A stretch of DNA of 64,000 nucleotides, taken from the NCBI GenBank assembly GCA_028280405.1, contig JANQLW010000012.1:52892-116891 (forward strand), in the 5' to 3' direction. Shown piece after piece: positions 18,001-23,855 of this stretch. Each line of letters begins with the position of its first letter. The stretch's first letter is position 1. The notes beneath the pieces were generated by a model. The model was given only the letters and a program-made list of their open reading frames with translations. It did no database searches and was not told the DNA's origin. Both the position numbers and the translations under genes were made by a program. Source of the stretch: Bacteroidales bacterium. Lineage in GTDB: Bacteria; Bacteroidota; Bacteroidia; Bacteroidales; GCA-2711565.

Positions 18001-18611
18001 TTTATAACATAGGCTTGGTAGCCTTTTTTTACAAAATAAATTTTGTTAATTTCATTAGGAACTAAAACATTGAATGCTCCATTTAAATCTGAATAAAATA
18101 TCAGGTTGCTTCTTCTATTAAAAATTTTGACGGTTTCTAAGGGATAATTATTTATATCAACTAAAGTGCCGGAAATATATCTGTATTTGGAGGATGTATC
18201 TGTAACCGTAAGGTTTTCCTTTGTAATTCTTAATGTATCAAAAATAGATAGTTCATAAACTACATTTTCTTCAATTACAGACTTTAATTCTTCATCAAGT
18301 TCATGTCTGCGATGAAATATTATATGGTTCTTACTAACTGTTGCAATTACATTTGTACCTGCAAATAGCCTTTGCAGGAAATATAGCATATCTTCTTCAA
18401 CAGCTTTTATGGTTATTTTTTTATCTGTATCTATTAAATCATGGTTAAATACAAAATGATATTCAGTTTGAGCTTTTAATTCATTCAGAATATTTAGTAT
18501 ATTTTCATCTACAGCGTCAATGGTTATTTTTTCCTGAGCACTTACTTTTATGCTTATCATTAAAAAAACGATAAGTACATATGATCTATATGTTTTCAAT
18601 AAGTGAATCAT
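15051..18611 (-). CDS. SusC/RagA-family TonB-dependent transporter with STN signalling domain (susC1)
   Basis: The product (1186 aa) has a signal peptide ending near VSAQ. A secretin/TonB short N-terminal (STN) domain follows at about residues 26-105 ([40 protein letters not shown]), then a carboxypeptidase-regulatory-like domain ([19 protein letters not shown]), the TonB-box region [10 protein letters not shown], a plug ([37 protein letters not shown]) and a barrel. The STN domain normally contacts FecR, so this is the signal-transducing transporter. It lies 44 bases after fecR1. No SusD gene follows it. Barrel and plug are clearly paralogous to susC2, but the STN and the long linker (about 105-145) are extra. 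Confidence 0.95.
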   Translation of the reverse strand: [1186 protein letters not shown]

Positions 18612-18655
18612 CGCTTTAGTCCTAGAAAAAAGATCCCAGTATCTTAATTCTAATA

Positions 18656-19690
18656 TTAAATAGGAAAGATTTCAATATGGTAATTATCTACATCTTTCTC
18701 GTTCGGGTTATGTACATTATCTAAAACTCGTCGATAACTGAAGTCGCCAGATTTTCCTAATGCATCCAATACCTCCTCTAAACTACTGCCTTTATCAAAA
18801 GAAGCTGTAAAAGTAAGGTCCTTTTTAACATTATCTTGTAGAACTATTTTTACGTCAAAAAAACGCATTAGTTCATTCATCATGTCAATTAAGTGCTCTT
18901 CAACAAATACGATTTCTTTGTTTTTCCATGAAATAACTTCAGAAACATTTTTTGCATTAATAAGATAATAATTATCATTTTCCTTTTTAAAGAAAGCGAT
19001 ATTTCCAGGAACCATCTTAAAAGGAGTGATGGCTTCACTTTTTGGTGTTAGTTCAACACTCCCCTCTAATAGTGAAACCTCAGCATAGCTGTCTTCTTTA
19101 TAAGATTTTATATTAAAAGAAGTTCCTAATACTTTTACCTTTGTTAAATCAGATTCGACAATAAAATGCTTATCCTTATAATTTGTGACTTCAAAAAAGG
19201 CTTCACCTTCCAGATTAACATATCTTTTTTCATTTTTGATAAAATTATTATTATATGTCAATTTGGAACCAGAGTTTAAAGAAACTTTTGTTCCGTCAGG
19301 TAAAATATGATTGCTAATCTGCCCTTTGGGAACTTCAATGCTAATAAGATTGTCTGAGAAAAAATAATTGAAATTAATCAGGAATACAGTTGTAACAATG
19401 ACCAGCAAAATTACAGCTGCATATTTGTAATAAGTTTTAAGTAATTGATGTATTTTAGATGTGTTTGAAAGATCCGTTTTAGCTTCAAATTCTTTGAAGG
19501 CTTTTTTACTGTTAAATTCTTGAACACTTAAATCTGCAATATGGTTTATTTTTGCAATTTCGTCAAATGCCTTTTTGTTTTCAGGGTCTTTTATCCAATT
19601 TTTAAATTGTTTAATTTCTTTTTCAGAAAGGTCTTGATTAAGTGAATTTAAAATTTTATGTAAAGTATCTTTTTTCAATTTCGTAAACAA
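18656..19690 (-). CDS. FecR-family anti-sigma factor (fecR1)
   Basis: The product (344 aa) has the same architecture as fecR2. The N-terminal cytoplasmic segment (LNQDLSEKEIKQFKNWIKDP) binds sigma, a transmembrane helix lies at about residues 88-107 (YAAVILLVIVTTVFLINF), and the periplasmic FecR domain reads IEVPKGQISNHILPDGTKVSLNSGS, VNLEGEAFFEV, VKVLGTSFNIKSY. A DUF4974-type tail follows (EEHLIDMMNELMRFFDVKIVL, GSSLEEVLDALGKSGDF). It is divergent from the ECF sigma gene, 66 bases away, and directly upstream of the STN-bearing susC1. This fits a complete transporter-FecR-sigma surface-signalling chain. Confidence 0.93.
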   Translation of the reverse strand: MFTKLKKDTLHKILNSLNQDLSEKEIKQFKNWIKDPENKKAFDEIAKINHIADLSVQEFNSKKAFKEFEAKTDLSNTSKIHQLLKTYYKYAAVILLVIVTTVFLINFNYFFSDNLISIEVPKGQISNHILPDGTKVSLNSGSKLTYNNNFIKNEKRYVNLEGEAFFEVTNYKDKHFIVESDLTKVKVLGTSFNIKSYKEDSYAEVSLLEGSVELTPKSEAITPFKMVPGNIAFFKKENDNYYLINAKNVSEVISWKNKEIVFVEEHLIDMMNELMRFFDVKIVLQDNVKKDLTFTASFDKGSSLEEVLDALGKSGDFSYRRVLDNVHNPNEKDVDNYHIEIFPI

Positions 19691-19693
19691 AAT

Positions 19694-19719
19694 GTTATTC
19701 TTTTTGTAATAAGAATAAC
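19694..19719. promoter_or_regulatory. Inverted repeat in the fecR1 leader / sigma-fecR1 divergent region
   Basis: Two perfect 9-bp arms, GTTATTCTT (19694-19702) and AAGAATAAC (19711-19719), are separated by 8 bases and lie just upstream of the fecR1 start codon. They could be an operator for a dimeric regulator or a leader hairpin in the fecR1 mRNA. There is no T-tract after it, so it is not a terminator. Confidence 0.5.
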
Positions 19720-19732
19720 TTCATTTCTTTTG

Positions 19733-19740
19733 CAAATTTA
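19733..19740 (-). promoter_or_regulatory. Putative -7 element for the fecR1-susC1 operon
   Basis: The minus strand reads TAAATTTG, a match to TAnnTTTG, 43 bases upstream of the fecR1 ATG and just upstream of the inverted repeat at 19694-19719. A -33 match at 19 bp spacing is poor (TATG), so the promoter may be sigma-factor specific or weak. Confidence 0.4.
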
Positions 19741-19756
19741 GTATAATATTATATTA

Positions 19757-20344
19757 TTGCATAAAATTGAATCAAAAAAACAGAGATTTTATTTGAAAGA
19801 ATCATTTGAAGATCAGGATGCTTTAGTTGATGGCTTAAACCAGGGGAATAAATTAGCCTACAAATATTTATACTCATTATATTATAATGAATTGTGTGTG
19901 TATGCCAATAGCTTGCTTAATGATAGCTTATCGGCTGAAGATCTGGTTCAAAGTGTAATGGTTAAGATCTGGAATAAAAAGCCCGATTTAATCATTAAAA
20001 CCTCCTTGAAAAGTTATCTTTATAAATCCGTTTATAATCATTTTATTAATAATTATCGCCTTAAGCAAAAAGAACTTACATTCATTGAAGAAATGAAGGC
20101 AAATGCAATTATACATCTTGCAGAAGAAGATGATGATATTATAAATGAAAAGATTCGTAATGTAAAAAATGAAATTGAGAACCTCCCTGCAAAATGTAAA
20201 AATGTTTTTTTAATGAACAAAATGAGAGGGATGAAATATAAAGAGATCGCAGATGAGTTAAATCTATCTGTAAAAACAGTGGAAGCACATATCAGTAAAG
20301 CTTTATTCCTTATAAAAGAGCGATTGAAAAAATCCCGTAAATAA
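19757..20344 (+). CDS. ECF RNA polymerase sigma factor (sigma-70 family, Bacteroidota FecI-like)
   Basis: The product (about 195 aa) contains region 2 (AYKYLYSLYYNELCVYANSLLNDSLSAEDLVQSVMVKIWNKKPDL; SLKSYLYKSVYNHFINNYR) and region 4 (NLPAKCKNVFLMNKMRGMKYKEIADELNLSVKTVEAHISKAL), as in the ECF sigma factors paired with FecR. No in-frame ATG precedes the conserved core. The start must be non-ATG: TTG at 19757, or TTG at 19793 followed by KESFEDQD. It is divergent from fecR1 and probably activates the uptake operon when the STN-bearing SusC is loaded. It ends 2 bases from the stop of the convergent TlpA gene. Confidence 0.92.
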   Translation: MHKIESKKQRFYLKESFEDQDALVDGLNQGNKLAYKYLYSLYYNELCVYANSLLNDSLSAEDLVQSVMVKIWNKKPDLIIKTSLKSYLYKSVYNHFINNYRLKQKELTFIEEMKANAIIHLAEEDDDIINEKIRNVKNEIENLPAKCKNVFLMNKMRGMKYKEIADELNLSVKTVEAHISKALFLIKERLKKSRK

Positions 20345-20346
20345 GT

Positions 20347-21726
20347 TTATAAATCCAGAGTGCTTAAAAGATCACCTAGTGCTTTTTTAGAAGGCCTTGG
20401 AGCATTAGCCGTAATAATTTTTCCTTCGGGATCTACTATAATATATCTGGGAATTGCTTTGATTAAATATTTCTGAATAAAATCAGAATTCCAATCATTA
20501 TCAGCAAGTAATTGTGTCCAGTTTAGGTTTTCTTCTCTAATCATTTTTTCCCAAACACTTTTATCTTTTTGCTTATCAATAGAAATACTTATAAATTCAA
20601 TGTTTTTTCCTTTATACTTTTCAATAAGTTTTTTCATGAAAGGGATTTCAATCGTACAAGGGGTACACCAACAGGCCCATACATCAATAAATAAATACTT
20701 GCCTCTATAATCCTTGAGTGATACTTTTTTTCCATCAGAACTTTCGTAGTCTTCAAATTTTGGAGAAGGCTTCCCCTTTACAGTAACTTTTAGTTTTTTG
20801 TAAGAATTGGTAATGTCCTTTTTAATTTTTTTATCTTTTACACCTTTTTTAAATTCCTTATAAAAATCTTCAAGATCATTGGCAAAGGTGATATTATATT
20901 TACTGTATTCAAACAATAGCTGATCCTTAATATATTGATTACTTACTTCTTTGTTTATGAATTTTATTATAGAAATATACCAATCTTTTGTCGTGTCTCG
21001 CTGATTATTAAAAGAATTTCCAATGTAATATGAAACTAAATATCTGTAATATTCAGAATCTTTATAGTCCTGTTCATTATTCCAATCAATATTTTTAAAG
21101 TGCTCTGAATAATTTTCTGAAATTTTGCAAGTTTTATTTTCACTATAAGCCAGGTGCCTATTAGGATAAATATAAAGGTCTAAATAGTATTTATAATAAA
21201 TGTTTTTTTTCTCTTTTCTAATAAACTCCTCTGACAAACCACAATTACAACTAATCAGCAAATTTTCAGCCTTTTCTTTATATTGCTTTATATACTTTAT
21301 AAACTCTTTTTCATGTTTAGAGTATTTATCCACATTGCTTTTGCTTTCTTCCAGGAATAAGTTGTGTCTGTTGGTTAAATAGTTATTAATATCACTTCCG
21401 ACTCCACTAAATTTTAAGGATAGGGGAAATCTTTTTGCATCGGCAGATAAGATTAAGTTATCACCCGGTTTTAGTTCCAGATAAACTTTATTGAATTTTT
21501 CAAATAAAACAAAAGTTTGTTTTATGGTTTTTATGGTATCAGCAAAATAACCTTTTTTGTCAAGCTTTAGCTTCACAGATATTTTCCTGTCTAATGTAGT
21601 TAATGTAAATTCTTTTTTCTTGGCATTTTTTATTTTGCCAGAAATGATAACATGTTCAGCGGGATCAAATGCTTGATTGCAAGAGATAAAAACAAATACA
21701 ATGAAACAGAAAAATAATTTTTTCAT
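20347..21726 (-). CDS. TlpA-like thioredoxin-fold lipoprotein with N-terminal DUF4369-type domain
   Basis: The product (459 aa) is a lipoprotein (FISC lipobox, Cys16). Its N-terminal beta domain (VIISGKIKNAKKKEFTLTTLD) is typical of Bacteroidota DUF4369 proteins, a long helical middle follows, and the C-terminal thioredoxin domain starts near residue 320 (GKPSPKFEDYESSDGKKVSLKD). The redox motif WCTPC is in a DVWACWCTPC context, and a cis-Pro loop occurs at IKAIPRYIIVD. The protein is expected to reduce or isomerise disulfides at the periplasmic face of a membrane. Such genes are frequent beside sigma/FecR/SusC loci, but a functional link is not shown. It converges on the sigma gene with almost no spacer. 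Confidence 0.9.
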   Translation of the reverse strand: MKKLFFCFIVFVFISCNQAFDPAEHVIISGKIKNAKKKEFTLTTLDRKISVKLKLDKKGYFADTIKTIKQTFVLFEKFNKVYLELKPGDNLILSADAKRFPLSLKFSGVGSDINNYLTNRHNLFLEESKSNVDKYSKHEKEFIKYIKQYKEKAENLLISCNCGLSEEFIRKEKKNIYYKYYLDLYIYPNRHLAYSENKTCKISENYSEHFKNIDWNNEQDYKDSEYYRYLVSYYIGNSFNNQRDTTKDWYISIIKFINKEVSNQYIKDQLLFEYSKYNITFANDLEDFYKEFKKGVKDKKIKKDITNSYKKLKVTVKGKPSPKFEDYESSDGKKVSLKDYRGKYLFIDVWACWCTPCTIEIPFMKKLIEKYKGKNIEFISISIDKQKDKSVWEKMIREENLNWTQLLADNDWNSDFIQKYLIKAIPRYIIVDPEGKIITANAPRPSKKALGDLLSTLDL

Positions 21727-21812
21727 GAGGTTTTGATCATTTAATGGCTTTAGTAATAATTAGACGCGAAAAAAAATAAATACCCTTAAGATTTTGCTGT
21801 AAAAATGTAAAA

Positions 21813-21842
21813 AAATCCCTCTGCGTTACTTCAGAGGGATTT
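21813..21842 (-). terminator. Strong intrinsic terminator without an adjacent gene (minus strand)
   Basis: AAATCCCTCTG and CAGAGGGATTT form an 11-bp perfect stem with an 8-base loop, and on the minus strand it is followed by a run of T. The nearest upstream minus-strand gene stops 268 bases away at 22110. The terminator therefore ends either a long 3' UTR of the sensor kinase or an independent small RNA. Confidence 0.8.
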
Positions 21843-22109
21843 GATAAGTTATCCGGAGGAACAACTTTTATGAATCAACCAATTTTAGGAAGGAGTCTGG
21901 CAATTATAATATTGGTAAAGTGGCATTTTATCTTATTTTTAAATCTAAGACAGTAAAATTTTAAAATACCCTTAGTTTGAGAGAAAAAAATATAATTAAT
22001 AGAAGAATAATACACCATCATCATATAATAATGTTCATGTAATATTAAGTCTCTGGTTATTTTTTCTATTACATTTGTTATGAGAAAAATATCTTTAAAA
22101 AAACCTTTT
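21843..22109 (-). other. 267-base noncoding stretch, candidate small RNA or long 3' UTR
   Basis: No convincing gene is seen in the 383-base gap 21727-22109. On the minus strand, just before the terminator at 21813, an imperfect hairpin (AAGTT...AACTT, about 21845-21870) shows TCCTCCGG in its loop, which is complementary to ribosome-binding-site-like GGAGG. The remainder is AT-rich. A plus-strand 28-codon frame at 21870-21956 preceded by GGAGG was considered and judged weak. Confidence 0.25.
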
Positions 22110-23645
22110 TTAACTTAATTGACTATCTATATCATTATTAATTTCAGATGTTAAAATTTGTTCAAAAGGGATCGTAAAATAAAATGCAGCACCTTTTTCT
22201 TTTTTAGAATTAACCCAAATTTTTCCGCCCAATAATTCTACTATATATTTACAAATGGATAAGCCTAAACCAGTACCTCCGTATAGCCTGTCATTTTTAA
22301 AATCAACTTGCCTGAAACGATCGAATATTATATCCTGATGTTCTTCAGGAATCCCAATGCCTGTATCTTTTACGAAGAATTTTAACTTATTTCTTTCTAT
22401 AGAATATCCAAAATCGATATTCCCCTGATCTGTGAATTTAAAAGCATTACTCAATAAATTGCTTAATATCTGTTGTAATCTGAATTTATCTGTTTTTATT
22501 CGTAAATCTTTATTTGAATGTTTATGAAGTATAAGTTCCAAATCCTGGTTCGTTTGATTATTAAAAGATTCATATAGCTCATTTAATACTTCGTGTAAAC
22601 TTACCTCTGTTTTATTTATATTTATTTGATTAGCTTCTATTTTTGCTATATCTATTATGTCATCTATTAAACTCAATAATTGCAGGCTATTGCTTTGAAT
22701 GAGCTTGATGTAATTTTTTTTGGTACCAATAGGTATTTCACCACTCTCCAACAGATCAGAAAAACCAATAATTGCATTCATGGGGGTTCTTATTTCATGT
22801 GACATATTGGATAAAAATGCTGATTTTAACCGATCTGATTCTTCAGCTCTTTCCTTAGCTTTTATTAATTCCTGTTTTGTTTTCTCTCTGTTTGTAACAT
22901 CCTGAATTGTTCCTGAAATTTTTATAGGTGTTAGATCCAAATTATAAACCAACTCGGCCTTAATATCAATGTATTTTACAGACTCTGTTTTACTTAATCT
23001 TACCGTTTGTTTTAATTTTACTCCCGATGTTTTTAATTTGCTTATTGCTTTTAATAATTTATTAGCATCTTTTGGATATAAATATTTAAGTAGTGATCTT
23101 GGATTTGTATCAGAGGTTTTCTTGTAAATTTTTAAAACTTTATAAGCTTGGCTTGATCCCCAAATTTTGTTTGTTTCCAAATTATATTCCCAGTTTCCTA
23201 TTTTTGCTACATCTTGGGCTTTATTCCATCGCTCTTCATTCCTTTTTAAGTCGCGTTCAGTTTTTTTATGTTTATCGATCGCATAAGATAAGTTAAGCGT
23301 ACGTTCAATTACTTTTTCTTCCAGGCTTTTATTATATTTCCTTAAATATCGTTTCGATTTTCTGTTAAAAGTGAAGAATAGTAATATTAATACCATGATA
23401 CTTAACAAAAAGAGAATAATAAAAATATACATCCTAATTTTATAGTTTAACACACTATTAGCTTCTTCCATTTTTTCATTTTGAGATTGAATGGAAAACT
23501 CTGTTGCAAATGCAGAAAAATCTTTTTTTAGTTCATTAGTATGATCAACATCTTTACTAAACCCATAAACTGTAATAAGGCCTATGAAGAAAATAATAAT
23601 AAAAGAGGCCGACCATTTTAAAAGGCGAATAGTCATATGAATCAA
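22110..23645 (-). CDS. Membrane PAS-domain sensor histidine kinase
   Basis: The product (511 aa) has two N-terminal transmembrane helices (about 9-29, SASFIIIFFIGLITVYGF, and about 72-92, YIFIILFLLSIMVLILLFF) enclosing a short periplasmic segment. A coiled coil, one PAS domain (about 135-255, RWNKAQDVAKIGNWEYNLETNKIW), HisKA with His in MSHEIRTPMNA, and HATPase_c (NLLSNAFKF, DTGIGIP, GGTGLGL) follow. It has no receiver domain, so a separate response regulator is needed; none is adjacent. The kinase core closely resembles those of the two hybrid kinases at 46718-51989, suggesting shared descent. Confidence 0.93.
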   Translation of the reverse strand: MIHMTIRLLKWSASFIIIFFIGLITVYGFSKDVDHTNELKKDFSAFATEFSIQSQNEKMEEANSVLNYKIRMYIFIILFLLSIMVLILLFFTFNRKSKRYLRKYNKSLEEKVIERTLNLSYAIDKHKKTERDLKRNEERWNKAQDVAKIGNWEYNLETNKIWGSSQAYKVLKIYKKTSDTNPRSLLKYLYPKDANKLLKAISKLKTSGVKLKQTVRLSKTESVKYIDIKAELVYNLDLTPIKISGTIQDVTNREKTKQELIKAKERAEESDRLKSAFLSNMSHEIRTPMNAIIGFSDLLESGEIPIGTKKNYIKLIQSNSLQLLSLIDDIIDIAKIEANQININKTEVSLHEVLNELYESFNNQTNQDLELILHKHSNKDLRIKTDKFRLQQILSNLLSNAFKFTDQGNIDFGYSIERNKLKFFVKDTGIGIPEEHQDIIFDRFRQVDFKNDRLYGGTGLGLSICKYIVELLGGKIWVNSKKEKGAAFYFTIPFEQILTSEINNDIDSQLS

Positions 23646-23811
23646 TTGCTATTGGGAGCTTATAGTCAAATATAATGAAAATAGATACTTTATTTCTTTT
23701 GTTGAAATATGTTTATACACAATGAAATAAGAATTTTTGATGACGTACTTTGCTGTAAATCAGTTATTTTTTTATAATGGATTTGGCTTATTAACAATAT
23801 GGTTGCCCAGA

Positions 23812-23846
23812 TATAAAAAAAGGTGTTCCTTTTGAAACACCTTTTC
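23812..23846 (-). terminator. Rho-independent terminator of the S9 peptidase gene
   Basis: On the minus strand AAGGTGTTT pairs with GGAACACCTT around a short loop, and the 3' arm runs into TTTTTTA. It begins 10 bases beyond the peptidase stop codon. Bases 23646-23811 show nothing else recognisable. Confidence 0.85.
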
Positions 23847-23855
23847 ATTGTTATT

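Noticed and set aside
10439..20344. Polysaccharide utilisation locus
   Set aside because: No glycoside hydrolase, polysaccharide lyase, sulfatase or HTCS regulator is in or beside the SusCD genes, so only uptake of an unknown substrate can be claimed.
21870..21956. 28-codon plus-strand ORF preceded by GGAGG, encoding a hydrophobic peptide
   Set aside because: Strong Shine-Dalgarno sequences are not the rule in Bacteroidota, the frame is very short, and the GGAGG is better explained as complement of the hairpin loop on the other strand.
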